This document shows positions 42,187-51,319 of a stretch of DNA of 64,000 nucleotides, piece by piece (the first letter of the stretch is position 1; each line of letters starts with the position of its first letter). The notes below the pieces were generated by a model. That model was not told where the DNA came from and searched no databases. It worked only from the letters and a program-made list of their open reading frames with translations. Both the position numbers and the translations under genes were made by a program. The stretch spans positions 54,860 through 118,859 of the forward strand of contig JAHZBE010000004.1 in the NCBI GenBank assembly GCA_019423565.1, written 5' to 3'. The DNA is from a bacterium (GTDB taxonomy: Bacteria; Bacillota_I; Bacilli_A; RF39; UBA660).

Positions 42187-45132
42187 ATGTACTTAAAAGA
42201 GATAAAGGCAAGTGGTTTTAAATCATTTGCGGATACAATAGATATAGAACTTACAAATGGTATATCTGGTATTGTAGGACCTAATGGTTCTGGTAAAAGT
42301 AATGTGGTTGATGCAGTAAGATGGGTTTTAGGAGAACAATCTGTAAAACAATTACGTGGTGAAGGGGCAATGAGTGATGTAATATTTACAGGTAGTAAAA
42401 GTAGAAGAGCCGCTTCATTTGCGTCCGTTACATTAATATTTGATAATAGTGATAAATATTTAAATATTGAATATGATGAAGTACAAATAAAAAGAACTAT
42501 ATATAAAACAGGAGAAAATGAGTATTTTATAAATAATACAAGGGCAAGACTTAAAGATATATTAGAATTATTTATGGATACAGGTGCATCAAAAGAATCA
42601 TTTAACATAATATCACAAGGTGATGTTGCGAATATATTAAGTGGAAAAGCAGAAGATAGAAGAGTTATTTTTGAAGAAGCATCTGGAGTACTCAAGTATA
42701 AAAAAAGAAAAGATGAAGCTCTTAGAAAATTATCTAAAACACATGATAATATGGCAAGAGTAGATGATATTATATCTGAATTAAATACAAATATGGAACC
42801 ACTAAAAAAGCAAAGTGAAGATGCTAAAATATATTTAGAAAAAAAAGAAAAGTTAGAAAATGTAGAAATTGCTCTTACTGTAAATGATATTGAAAAATAT
42901 AATTATGAATATAAATATAGTAAGGAAAAGGTAAGTGAACTTACACTTTCAATTACTAAAATGTTATCAGAAAATTCTAGTGAACAAGCAAAGATTGAAA
43001 CAATAAAAAATAATATAAGTAAACTTAATAGTGAACTTTATTTAAAACAACAAGAACTTGTAAAGGTAAGCGCTAATGCTGAAAAATTGTCTGGTGAAAA
43101 GGCAATGATTTCTGAAAGAAGTAAATATAATTCGGAAGATGTAAAACTTCATGATAATATAATATCTTTAAAAGAAAAAATATTAAAAATTGAATCTCAA
43201 ATATCAGCATTAAATAAAGAAATAGAATCAGAAAAGTCAAATAATAAAGTAATAGGTGAAAAATTAAATAATATTGAAATAAGACTTAGTGAAATAGAAA
43301 AAAATAAAGAAAATTTAAATAGTAAATTAAATCAAAAATTAAGAGAAATAACAGCTCAAAAACACAGAAAAGAAGTATTAATGAATTCACTCGAAAATAA
43401 TTCATCACTTCCATATAGCGTAAAAAATGTACTTAATAATCCTAAACTAACAGGTATACATGGTGTACTTGGTAAATTACTTGAATTTGAAGAAAAATAT
43501 TCTGAAGCACTTGAAGTATCTTTGATGAGTAGTGTATCACATATTGTTTGTGATAATGAAGAAGATGCTAAAGAAGCAGTTAGATATTTAAAAAATAATA
43601 ATCTTGGAAGAGCAACTTTCCTTCCAATAAGTGTAATAAAACCAAGAAGTATTGATAGTGAAAGCTATGAAACTATAAAGTTTATGGATGGTTTTGTTGA
43701 TATAGCATCTAACTTAGTAAAATATGATACTAAGTATAGAAATATTGTTTTAAGTCTTCTTGGAACAATTGTTGTCGTTGATAATATAGACAATGCAAAT
43801 CTTATATCAAAGAAATTAAAAAATAGATATAAGGTAGTAACAATGACTGGTGAAGTTGTAAATATTGGTGGTTCAATAACGGGTGGATCACTTAAAAAGA
43901 GTAGCATACTAAGTGAAAGATATGAACTAGAAAATGTAATAAAAGACATTGATGTTTTAGATTCTGAAATAAAAGAAATAGAAAACAAAATTAATGAAGT
44001 AGATGATAATTATACTAATTTAGAACTTGAAAAAAATTCTATAATTATTAGTGTAAATTCAAATAGTGAAATACTTAAGAATAAATATAATGTATTAGAT
44101 GATTTAACAAATGAAAAAAGTACTTTAATGACAGAATTATCTAATAATCAAAATATAGTTAATAATGTTATTACTAATGAAGAAGAAAAAATATTAAATG
44201 AATATTATAAAGAAATAGAAAAAAGAGATGAACTAAATATTGAAATTAATCAAATTCATAAAAAGATTGAACTAGAAAATGAAGATTTAATAAATAATGA
44301 GTCATCACTTAAAAATAATAATCAAGAATATAATAAGGCTCAAGAAGAATTAAAGAGTCATGAAATTAAAGTTAACAGATTAGATGTTAAAATAGATAAT
44401 TTACTTAATATACTTACAAATGATTATTCTATTTCTTATGAAAAAGCAAAAGAAAAATATATCCTTGAAATTGATTCTGATGAAGCAAGAAGCATAGTTA
44501 GTACTCTAAAAAGAGAAATAAAATCTCTAGGAGATGTTAATGTTGGTGCGATAGAAGAGTATGATAGAGTAAAAGAAAGATATGAGTTTTTAAATAAACA
44601 AAAAGAAGACTTAATGAATGCTGAAAATGTTCTTTTAGAAATTATTACTGAAATGGATGACATAATGAAAGATAAATTTTCATCAACATTTAATAAGATT
44701 AAAGAAGCATTTAATGAAACATTTAGAAAATTATTTAATGGTGGTAAGGCAGAACTTAAACTTACAGATCCATCTAATATTCTTGAAACTGGTATTGATA
44801 TAATTGCACTTCCACCAGGAAAGAAATTACAACATATATCACTTTTATCAGGTGGTGAAAAAACTTTAACTGCAATTGCGTTATTATTTTCAATATTGAA
44901 AGTAAGACCAGTACCATTTTGTATACTTGATGAAGTTGAGGCAGCACTTGATGAAGTAAATGTAGATAATTTTGGTAAATATTTAAAAGAATTCAAGGGT
45001 GATACTCAGTTTATAATAATTACACATAAAAAGAAAACAATGGAATATGCTGATGTACTTTATGGTATTACTATGCAAGAATCTGGTGTATCAAAACTTG
45101 TAAGTGTAAAATTAGAAGAACTTAAAAATTAA
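42187..45132 (+). CDS. smc: Chromosome segregation SMC ATPase
   Basis: A 981-aa SMC protein that forms the condensin core with ScpA/ScpB. Walker A is GIVGPNGSGKSNVVDAVRW near residue 28; the signature and Walker B are LLSGGEKTLTAIALLFSILK and FCILDEVEAALDEVN near the C-terminus. The hinge begins at about GIHGVLGKLLEFEEKYSEAL (420) and ends with GGSITGGS. The family norm in Bacilli is about 1190 aa. Both heads and hinge are complete, so the missing 200 residues come from the two coiled-coil arms. There is no frameshift. Mollicutes have similarly short SMC proteins (about 980 aa). Confidence 0.97.
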   Translation: MYLKEIKASGFKSFADTIDIELTNGISGIVGPNGSGKSNVVDAVRWVLGEQSVKQLRGEGAMSDVIFTGSKSRRAASFASVTLIFDNSDKYLNIEYDEVQIKRTIYKTGENEYFINNTRARLKDILELFMDTGASKESFNIISQGDVANILSGKAEDRRVIFEEASGVLKYKKRKDEALRKLSKTHDNMARVDDIISELNTNMEPLKKQSEDAKIYLEKKEKLENVEIALTVNDIEKYNYEYKYSKEKVSELTLSITKMLSENSSEQAKIETIKNNISKLNSELYLKQQELVKVSANAEKLSGEKAMISERSKYNSEDVKLHDNIISLKEKILKIESQISALNKEIESEKSNNKVIGEKLNNIEIRLSEIEKNKENLNSKLNQKLREITAQKHRKEVLMNSLENNSSLPYSVKNVLNNPKLTGIHGVLGKLLEFEEKYSEALEVSLMSSVSHIVCDNEEDAKEAVRYLKNNNLGRATFLPISVIKPRSIDSESYETIKFMDGFVDIASNLVKYDTKYRNIVLSLLGTIVVVDNIDNANLISKKLKNRYKVVTMTGEVVNIGGSITGGSLKKSSILSERYELENVIKDIDVLDSEIKEIENKINEVDDNYTNLELEKNSIIISVNSNSEILKNKYNVLDDLTNEKSTLMTELSNNQNIVNNVITNEEEKILNEYYKEIEKRDELNIEINQIHKKIELENEDLINNESSLKNNNQEYNKAQEELKSHEIKVNRLDVKIDNLLNILTNDYSISYEKAKEKYILEIDSDEARSIVSTLKREIKSLGDVNVGAIEEYDRVKERYEFLNKQKEDLMNAENVLLEIITEMDDIMKDKFSSTFNKIKEAFNETFRKLFNGGKAELKLTDPSNILETGIDIIALPPGKKLQHISLLSGGEKTLTAIALLFSILKVRPVPFCILDEVEAALDEVNVDNFGKYLKEFKGDTQFIIITHKKKTMEYADVLYGITMQESGVSKLVSVKLEELKN

Positions 45133-45147
45133 TTTTAGGTTCTTTTT
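45117..45147 (+). terminator. Intrinsic terminator overlapping the smc stop
   Basis: AGAACTTAAAA (45117-45127) pairs with TTTTAGGTTCT (45133-45143), one G-U pair, then TTTT. The 5' arm is made by the last codons of smc and the loop contains its stop. Confidence 0.75.
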
Positions 45148-45168
45148 AAGGGAAAAAGGGAGAAAAGT

Positions 45169-46674
45169 ATGAAAAAAGAAAAAGGATTTACATTAATTGA
45201 ATTACTTGCGGTTATAATTATTTTATCTGTAATTATGGTAATTGCTGTTCCTAAAATTTTAGATGTTGTAAATAAATCGAAAGAGGAAGCATTTATAGAT
45301 TCAGCATATGGAATTAGTGATTCTGCTAAATATTACTATTTAGAAAATAATATAACAGGTGATTATAATTTTGAATTTGAAAACGGAAAACTAAAAAATA
45401 ACGAAAAATTAAAATATAAAGGAACTAGTCCTGATAGTGGTAATTTAGTTATAAATAGTGATGGTAAAATAAAACTTGCATTTTATTCTGATTCGTTAAA
45501 TTTATGTGTAAAAAAAGAATTTAATGATAAAAATATTAAAAAGGTTGTTGGAGTAACAAAGGATAAATGCAATACAACTATATCGTCTGAAGCATCTACT
45601 TGGTTTTGGGTAAATATAGATGATGAAAATGAACTTAAATATGTTACTAATAAAGAATTAAGAGAAAAAGTAATAGATTTATTTAGTGAAAATGGAATTA
45701 ATAAAATATATATTCCTTTATATTCAGGGTATTTATCTAATATATATAAAGATTTTATAGTGTATGCTAATAGTAAAGGTATAAAAATATATAATTTGAT
45801 TGGTGATCCTACATCAATTAAAGAAGATGGATATGAAAGAACAATAAATTCTTATTTAGATGAAATTAAATCATTCAATAATGAAATGAGTAATAACGGA
45901 ATAAATGCTAGAGTAGAAGGTATGCATTATGATATAGAATTTTATGGTAATGGAAACGAAGATTTTGGTTATGGAAAATGGATTGGCGGTCAAAGTGAGA
46001 ATGCTAAAAACTGTAAAAGAAGACTTGCATATATTAATTTTGCAAAGGCAGCATATAAATACGCTAATAAATTAGGTTTAGAAGTAGAATTTGATATACC
46101 TAGTTCATTATCAAAATTAACTTATTACGATGAAAACAATAATGAAAAAAATATGCTTGAAGAATTACTTAAAAATAGTAATAATGTAACAATTATGTAT
46201 TATGTTACCATGAAAAAGTATATTACAAATGATAATGCTTTAATATATACGGGACCATATACGTTTTCTTTAGATGAAGATGAAAATAGAACAACAATAG
46301 ATGTGAAAGAATCAATGATTGAAATGATAAATAAATATCATAGTAGTTATAATATTGGTACGGATCTAATGTTTTTTAGACAAGATGATACTAAAATGAA
46401 AGAATGTACTACTTCATTTAAAAATGAATTAAGGCCTTATATAGATTCTGATTTAATATATGATTTAGATTATATGAATGGTTATTATAAAACTGAAATA
46501 GATACTATAAAAAATTATCAAACAAGTAAAAATTTATCTGCAGATGTTAAAATAGCGTATCATGATGCTTGGGAACTTATGTATTTACTTGGAATAAAAG
46601 ATACAGAAGTAATGAGTAAAAGAATATCTAACTTTGCTGATAATTTAAAGAATAATACTAATTGTTATAAATAA
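45169..46674 (+). CDS. Pilin-like protein with a large TIM-barrel-like C-terminal domain
   Basis: A 501-aa protein. The N-terminus is a textbook type IV prepilin: KKEKGFTLIELLAVIIILSV, with Gly at -1, Phe at +1 and Glu5, then a pilin-like head (to about residue 135, ending at a CNTT motif). The remaining 360 residues do not look like a pilin. They carry regular beta-alpha units: STWFWVNIDDENEL, INKIYIPLYSGYL, GIKIYNLIGDP, VEGMHYDIEFYG (acidic Asp-x-Glu at a strand end), LEVEFDIPSSL, VTIMYYVTMKKY, IGTDLMFFRQDD and KIAYHDAWELMYLL. This is the rhythm of a (beta/alpha)8 barrel such as a glycosidase. I infer a surface-assembled, possibly enzymatic pilin-like protein. The substrate is unknown. AAAAGGGAG lies upstream. 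Confidence 0.75.
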   Translation: MKKEKGFTLIELLAVIIILSVIMVIAVPKILDVVNKSKEEAFIDSAYGISDSAKYYYLENNITGDYNFEFENGKLKNNEKLKYKGTSPDSGNLVINSDGKIKLAFYSDSLNLCVKKEFNDKNIKKVVGVTKDKCNTTISSEASTWFWVNIDDENELKYVTNKELREKVIDLFSENGINKIYIPLYSGYLSNIYKDFIVYANSKGIKIYNLIGDPTSIKEDGYERTINSYLDEIKSFNNEMSNNGINARVEGMHYDIEFYGNGNEDFGYGKWIGGQSENAKNCKRRLAYINFAKAAYKYANKLGLEVEFDIPSSLSKLTYYDENNNEKNMLEELLKNSNNVTIMYYVTMKKYITNDNALIYTGPYTFSLDEDENRTTIDVKESMIEMINKYHSSYNIGTDLMFFRQDDTKMKECTTSFKNELRPYIDSDLIYDLDYMNGYYKTEIDTIKNYQTSKNLSADVKIAYHDAWELMYLLGIKDTEVMSKRISNFADNLKNNTNCYK

Positions 46675-46700
46675 AAAAATTAGGAAAAATCCTAATTTTT
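46675..46700. terminator. Bidirectional terminator between convergent genes
   Basis: AAAAATTAGGA (46675-46685) and TCCTAATTTTT (46690-46700) form a perfect 11-bp stem with an AAAA loop, with A/T tracts on both sides. It serves the pilin/TIM-barrel gene (+) and the YigZ-like gene (-). Confidence 0.85.
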
Positions 46701-47085
46701 ATTTTTCTATTAAATTAACTAATTTTATTACTTCTGATGCACTTTTAGTATATGCTCTAACAAGTCCACCAGCCCCTAATTTAATTCCACCAAAATATCT
46801 AATAACAACACATAAAACATTAGTCATATCTTTTTTTTGAAGTACATTTAAAATAGGTTTACCAGCTGTACCAGATGGTTCACCATCATCAACTGCTTTA
46901 GCATTTGGTCCTATAATATATGAGTAACAAATATGAGTACATTTTTTGTATTCTTTTTTAAGTTCATTAATAATATCATTAACTTTATTTACGTCTTCAA
47001 TATAATATAGTTTTGTAATAAATCTTGATTTTTTAATAATTATTTCATTTTCAGCATTCTTATCTATAATATACATTCTTTTCAC
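46699..47085 (-). CDS. Short YigZ/IMPACT-family protein
   Basis: A 128-aa protein corresponding to the N-terminal domain of the YigZ/IMPACT (UPF0029) family: KKSRFITKLYYIED, the signature CTHICYSYIIGPNAKAVDDGEPSGTAGKPIL in two halves, and VVIRYFGGIKLGAGGLVRAYTKSA. Full-length bacterial YigZ is about 205-210 aa with a C-terminal EF-G-domain-IV-like part. Here the protein ends right after the first domain, at a proper stop, with no remnant downstream. The role is not well defined; IMPACT proteins affect translation control. The start is divergent from uvrC, 62 bases away. Confidence 0.9.
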   Translation of the reverse strand: MKRMYIIDKNAENEIIIKKSRFITKLYYIEDVNKVNDIINELKKEYKKCTHICYSYIIGPNAKAVDDGEPSGTAGKPILNVLQKKDMTNVLCVVIRYFGGIKLGAGGLVRAYTKSASEVIKLVNLIEK

Positions 47086-47147
47086 CTAAAACAATTATAC
47101 TATAATTTATAAAAATATGGTAAAATAATTTAGAAGGAATGATTAAT

Positions 47148-48929
47148 ATGGATGAAAATACAAAAAAACATATACAAAGTAAACTTGCATTATTACCTAG
47201 AAAACCAGGTTGTTATCTTATGAAAGATAATACAGGTAAGGTTATTTATGTAGGTAAAGCAAAAATACTTAAAAATAGAGTAAGTAGTTATTTTAGAGGA
47301 GAAAAAACAGGTAAAACAAAAGCACTTGTTTCAAATATATCAACATTTGAGTATATAGTTACTGAGTCAGAAAAAGAGGCATTTCTTTTAGAAATTAACT
47401 TAATAAAGAAATATGATCCTAAATATAATATTATTTTTAGAGATGATAAATCATATCCATATATAGCGCTTACAACTATTCCGTATCCAAAACTTGATAT
47501 TGTAAGACCAAGGCATAAAAGAGTAAAAAAAGATGTTAAATTATTTGGACCATATCCTAGTTCATATGCCGCAAGAAGTATTGTAAACATGTTAAATAGA
47601 ATATATCCTCTTAGAAAATGTAAAACATTTCCTGATAAACCATGTTTATATTATCATATAGGTGAGTGTCTTGGATATTGTACTAAAAATGTAGATAAAG
47701 AAAAATGTGAAGAAATGGTAAAAGAAATAACTTCCTTTTTAAATGGTAATTATAATGATATAGTAATTAAGTTAAAAAAAGATATGTATGACGCATCAGA
47801 AAAATTAAATTTTGAAAAGGCAGGAGAAATAAAAGAATTATTAGATTATATAGATAAAGTACTTGAAAAACAAAAAATAGATTTAACTGATAATGTAAAT
47901 AGAGATATATTTAATGCTTATGAGTATAAGGGGTATATATCTATGCAGGTATTTCATTCTAGAAGTGGTAGGCTAGTTGAAAGAAATAGTTACATTTATG
48001 AACAAAATGAAGAAAAAGAAGAATGTTTAAATAACTTTATATTATCGTTTTATGAAAATAATGATTTACCTAAAGAAATTCTTGTACCAGATTTTTTAGA
48101 CTTAGATCTTTTATCAGATGCACTGGGTGTAAAAGTATTATCTCCAAGTAAAGGGCCTAAAAAACATTTAATAGATATGGCAGAAGAAAATGCTAAAATT
48201 AAAATAATGGAAAAATTTGATTTAATTAAAAATGATTTAGGTAGAAGTGTAAAAGCGAATGAAGAATTAAGTGAAAAGTTAGGATTTACTATTCATAGGA
48301 TTGAATCATTTGATAACTCACATTTATTTGGTACTTATACTGTAAGTGGTATGGTTGTATTTATAGATGGAAGAGCAAGTAAAAAAGATTATAGAAAGTA
48401 TAAAATAAAGAGTGATGCAAAAGATGATTATCATTTAATGCAAGAAGTAATAGAAAGAAGATACTCAAGAGTTATTAATGATAATTTAATTAAACCAGAT
48501 TTAATATTAGTTGATGGTGGACTTATTCAAATAAATGCATGTAAGGAAATACTTGATAATTTATGCTTAGATATACCAGTTTATGGTATGCAAAAGAATG
48601 ATAAACATAGAATATGTGCACTTGTTTCAGATGCAAAAGAAATTGAAATAGAAAAGGATAGTAATTTATTTCATTTCTTAGAAAAAATAAGTGAAGAAGT
48701 TCATAGATTTGCGATTAGTTATCATAAAGAAATAAGAAGTAAAGGATCACTTTCATCAGTACTAGATAATATTCCTGGAATAGGTGAAAAAAGAAGAAAA
48801 GCATTAATTAAAGAATTTAAAAATTTAACTGGTATAAAAAATGCTAGTGATGAAGAATTAAAGAAAGTGCTTCCAGAAGAAGTTGTTCAGTCATTAAGAG
48901 AATATTTAAAAGAAGAAGATTCAAAATAG
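47148..48929 (+). CDS. uvrC: Excinuclease ABC subunit C
   Basis: A 593-aa nuclease of nucleotide excision repair. The GIY-YIG domain opens with KPGCYLMKDNTGKVIYVGKAKILKNRV in adjoining parts. A UVR motif follows (KLNFEKAGEIKELLDYIDKVL, about 215). The UvrC RNase-H-like endonuclease domain has RIESFDNSHLFGT and LILVDGGLIQINAC, and the C-terminal helix-hairpin-helix is IPGIGEKRRKALIKEF. Start ATG 47148 is favoured over ATG 47139 because AGAAGGA (47132-47138) is adjacent to the latter and well spaced for the former. It incises both sides of a lesion bound by UvrB. Confidence 0.97.
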   Translation: MDENTKKHIQSKLALLPRKPGCYLMKDNTGKVIYVGKAKILKNRVSSYFRGEKTGKTKALVSNISTFEYIVTESEKEAFLLEINLIKKYDPKYNIIFRDDKSYPYIALTTIPYPKLDIVRPRHKRVKKDVKLFGPYPSSYAARSIVNMLNRIYPLRKCKTFPDKPCLYYHIGECLGYCTKNVDKEKCEEMVKEITSFLNGNYNDIVIKLKKDMYDASEKLNFEKAGEIKELLDYIDKVLEKQKIDLTDNVNRDIFNAYEYKGYISMQVFHSRSGRLVERNSYIYEQNEEKEECLNNFILSFYENNDLPKEILVPDFLDLDLLSDALGVKVLSPSKGPKKHLIDMAEENAKIKIMEKFDLIKNDLGRSVKANEELSEKLGFTIHRIESFDNSHLFGTYTVSGMVVFIDGRASKKDYRKYKIKSDAKDDYHLMQEVIERRYSRVINDNLIKPDLILVDGGLIQINACKEILDNLCLDIPVYGMQKNDKHRICALVSDAKEIEIEKDSNLFHFLEKISEEVHRFAISYHKEIRSKGSLSSVLDNIPGIGEKRRKALIKEFKNLTGIKNASDEELKKVLPEEVVQSLREYLKEEDSK

Positions 48930-48935
48930 AGTATA

Positions 48936-48969
48936 GCAATATATATAGTTTTATGTTATTATATATTGC
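48936..48969 (+). promoter_or_regulatory. 10-bp hairpin before the next ribosome binding site
   Basis: GCAATATATA (48936-48945) pairs exactly with TATATATTGC (48960-48969), with a 14-base loop. No T-run follows; the ribosome binding site AGGAGG of the next gene starts three bases later. It may be a leader hairpin or an AT-rich coincidence. Confidence 0.35.
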
Positions 48970-48981
48970 ACAGGAGGTTTT

Positions 48982-49674
48982 ATGAGAAAATATAAGGTAG
49001 AAGATTTATATGTAGCATTAATATCAGATTATCATTATTCTATGTATCATAATTATGATGTAATAAAACCATATTATACAATTGTAAAATACACTGGGTT
49101 GGATTATTGTCACGTAATTTTAAGTGACGAAAATATATTTATTAGATATAAACACGATTGTTCTATATTTTTATCTTTTGAAAAGGTTATAATTAAATTA
49201 TGCCCACTATCATTATCTCTTGAAGATAAGAATGTAAATGAAATAAATAATGACGATGTATATTTTATACAAGAGCAACTTGATAGTGGTAAAACTAAAA
49301 ACTTAAATTTATCCAAAAAAGATTTAAATAAAAAACGAAAATGTTTTAAACATAAGAAAAAACTTACTATTTCAAATGGATTTCTTCTTGAATTAAAGAA
49401 AGTTATGGATAGAATAAATCCAAATATGAATGAAGAATTAAAAGAAGATTATCAAACAAAATTATCGAATATAGGAAATGAATATATAAATAGTATTATA
49501 GAAAATTATAGTAGTATAAAGTTAAATCCAAGTCTTGAATTAGAAATATTAGAAAAATATTTAGAAAAACTTGGAGCTTTAGAAGAAGAAATAGTTAAAT
49601 CAAACTATAGAAGTAATTTAGAAAGTGAATTAGAACAAGTAAAAAGATATACAAATGAAAAAGATAATAATTAA
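48982..49674 (+). CDS. Hypothetical cytoplasmic protein
   Basis: A 230-aa protein with no signal peptide or membrane helix. The first 95 residues (KYKVEDLYVALISDYHYSMY ... KVIIKLCPLSL) look like a compact beta-rich domain with several Tyr and Cys. A Lys-rich stretch (NKKRKCFKHKKKL) and a helical C-terminal half with coiled-coil character (SLELEILEKYLEKLGALEEE) follow. A strong CAGGAGG precedes the ATG. No family is recognised. The last codons form one arm of a terminator. Confidence 0.7.
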   Translation: MRKYKVEDLYVALISDYHYSMYHNYDVIKPYYTIVKYTGLDYCHVILSDENIFIRYKHDCSIFLSFEKVIIKLCPLSLSLEDKNVNEINNDDVYFIQEQLDSGKTKNLNLSKKDLNKKRKCFKHKKKLTISNGFLLELKKVMDRINPNMNEELKEDYQTKLSNIGNEYINSIIENYSSIKLNPSLELEILEKYLEKLGALEEEIVKSNYRSNLESELEQVKRYTNEKDNN

Positions 49675-49694
49675 TTTTAGTTATTGTCTTTTTT
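49660..49694 (+). terminator. Intrinsic terminator overlapping the stop of the 48982 gene
   Basis: AAAGATAATAA (49660-49670) pairs with TTATTGTCTTT (49681-49691) with one G-U pair, followed by TTT. The stop codon is in the loop. Confidence 0.65.
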
Positions 49695-49802
49695 ATTGAG
49701 AAAATATAATAAATGTAAAGTTATTGGTAAAGTGACTTTTTTTTCTTGAATAATCTATATTCATGTTATAATATTATTGTAGATAGTAGGAGGAAAAATA
49801 AT

Positions 49803-51230
49803 ATGGGAAGAAGAAGGTATATGACAAAGCGTCGTATAGAAGAAAAAATTAGTAAACAAAGAAAAGCATCTTTATTTATGGTTTTAGTAGTTATGATTAC
49901 TGCGATTACTCTAACATATAAAAATGTTGATGGTGATTTTAGTAGACTTATGGGAAATGCTGTGACTAATAGGACAAAAGTTGTTGTACATGTTGGTGGA
50001 AGATATAAAATGAACTTAAATGAAAGTGATTATGTTATTTCTTCTATCTCTAGTGATGATGAAAGTATTGCAACTGTAACAGATTACGGAGTGATTAGGG
50101 GAAAAAAAGAAGGTAGTACTAGAATAAATATAAAATATAGAATAATTGGACATAACAATAACTATTATTATGAATATGTTGATGTAGTAGTAAAAAGGCA
50201 GGAAAGTTATGCTGCAGAAACACGATGTGTCGCTGCTGGTGGGAAATGGTCAATTATTAATGGTTGTACTTTTTCAAAAGATAATAGTTCTGATGATGGA
50301 AATAGTTATACACCAAATAATAGTGGTAGTGGTGGCAATTATAATTCAAACAATGATTCTTTAGATGAAAAAAACGAAAGTATAAATGGATCAATTGTTA
50401 TTCCAAAACTAACAATTAATTCGAGTGATGTTGTTTTATATGTTAATAAAACATATCAATTAAAAGTAACATCAAATATAAAAAATGATAAAATTACATA
50501 TTCAAGTAATGACAAAAATATTGTTATTGTAGGTAGTAAAGGGTTGATTAAAGGAAAGAAAGAAGGTCAAGCTAAAATAACGGCGACTTCATCTTCTGGT
50601 GCAACTATAGATGTAAATATAACTGTTGGTAAAAAATTTGATATAGGTGTAAATTATGGACCAAATTCAAAAGTATCAATTAACAAAAGTAATAAAGTTA
50701 TATTAAATGTAACAGATACAAGACTTATTAATGTATGGTTATTTGATGATAAATTAAATGGAAATACTATATATGAAAGAGATTATAATAAGGTAAAAAA
50801 ATCTGGCGCTATAGAAGTAAAAAATTTACCAGAAAAAGGTAAAACAAAGAAATTCTATGTAAAAAATAGGGATTCTGCTAAGTTATATTCATATACGACA
50901 TTTGTTATAAAAAATAATAATGGTAAGTATAATAGATCAACAGGCCCAACAATCAAAAATGTAAGAGGACTACAGATTGGTGATGAAAAATATATTGCTT
51001 ATACGGTATCAAGTAGTCATGGTTTATCTGCTATCAAAGATGGTAAAGCAAATGGAAAATTTGATAATACATATAGTGATTTAAATGGTGTAAATGAACA
51101 ATCAAATATAGTAAAATTATCTGATATGAATAAATCAAAAAATAACTATTATTATCTATGGATACATGCAGCTGATAATAGCAGTTTTAAAAATTATACA
51201 AGAACAAGTGTTCAAATTAAACTAAAATAA
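49803..51230 (+). CDS. Membrane-anchored Big_2-type Ig-like surface protein
   Basis: A 475-aa protein. A very basic N-terminus (GRRRYMTKRRIEEKISKQRK) and one hydrophobic helix (about residues 23-42) make a signal anchor, so the rest is outside. The first Ig-like domain starts around 60 (VVVHVGGRYKMNLNESDYVI ... ATVTDYGVIRGKKEGSTRI). A Cys-containing Ser/Asn-rich linker leads to a second Big_2 domain (LYVNKTYQLKVTSNIKNDKI ... GLIKGKKEGQAKITATSSSG). The last 190 residues are beta-rich and unassigned. The start at 49803 is set by AGGAGGAAAA; the frame is open farther upstream without a ribosome binding site. Confidence 0.8.
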   Translation: MGRRRYMTKRRIEEKISKQRKASLFMVLVVMITAITLTYKNVDGDFSRLMGNAVTNRTKVVVHVGGRYKMNLNESDYVISSISSDDESIATVTDYGVIRGKKEGSTRINIKYRIIGHNNNYYYEYVDVVVKRQESYAAETRCVAAGGKWSIINGCTFSKDNSSDDGNSYTPNNSGSGGNYNSNNDSLDEKNESINGSIVIPKLTINSSDVVLYVNKTYQLKVTSNIKNDKITYSSNDKNIVIVGSKGLIKGKKEGQAKITATSSSGATIDVNITVGKKFDIGVNYGPNSKVSINKSNKVILNVTDTRLINVWLFDDKLNGNTIYERDYNKVKKSGAIEVKNLPEKGKTKKFYVKNRDSAKLYSYTTFVIKNNNGKYNRSTGPTIKNVRGLQIGDEKYIAYTVSSSHGLSAIKDGKANGKFDNTYSDLNGVNEQSNIVKLSDMNKSKNNYYYLWIHAADNSSFKNYTRTSVQIKLK

Positions 51231-51256
51231 AATGTGAATTATTTCACATTTTTTCT
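51231..51256 (+). terminator. Intrinsic terminator
   Basis: AATGTGAA (51231-51238) and TTCACATT (51243-51250) form a perfect 8-bp stem with a four-base loop, followed by TTTTC. It starts at the stop codon of the Ig-like gene. Confidence 0.8.
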
Positions 51257-51268
51257 TTTACAAACATA

Positions 51269-51297
51269 TTGTAGTGAGTATTTATAAATGATATAAT
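51269..51297 (+). promoter_or_regulatory. Promoter of the kinase-like gene
   Basis: TTGTAG (51269-51274), 17 bases, TATAAT (51292-51297). Transcription would begin near 51304, which rules out the ATG at 51302 as a normal start codon and favours TTG 51320. Confidence 0.65.
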
Positions 51298-51319
51298 ACA
51301 TATGAAATTGGGTGGTAGT

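Noticed and set aside
42171..42695. 174-codon minus-strand frame over the start of smc
   Set aside because: Mirror of the conserved Walker A region; no ribosome binding site; composition matches an antisense shadow.
44436..44996. 186-codon open frame on the minus strand inside smc
   Set aside because: It is antisense to the conserved SMC C-terminal head, Ser-rich as expected for the mirror of Glu/Lys/Asp codons, and has no start signals.
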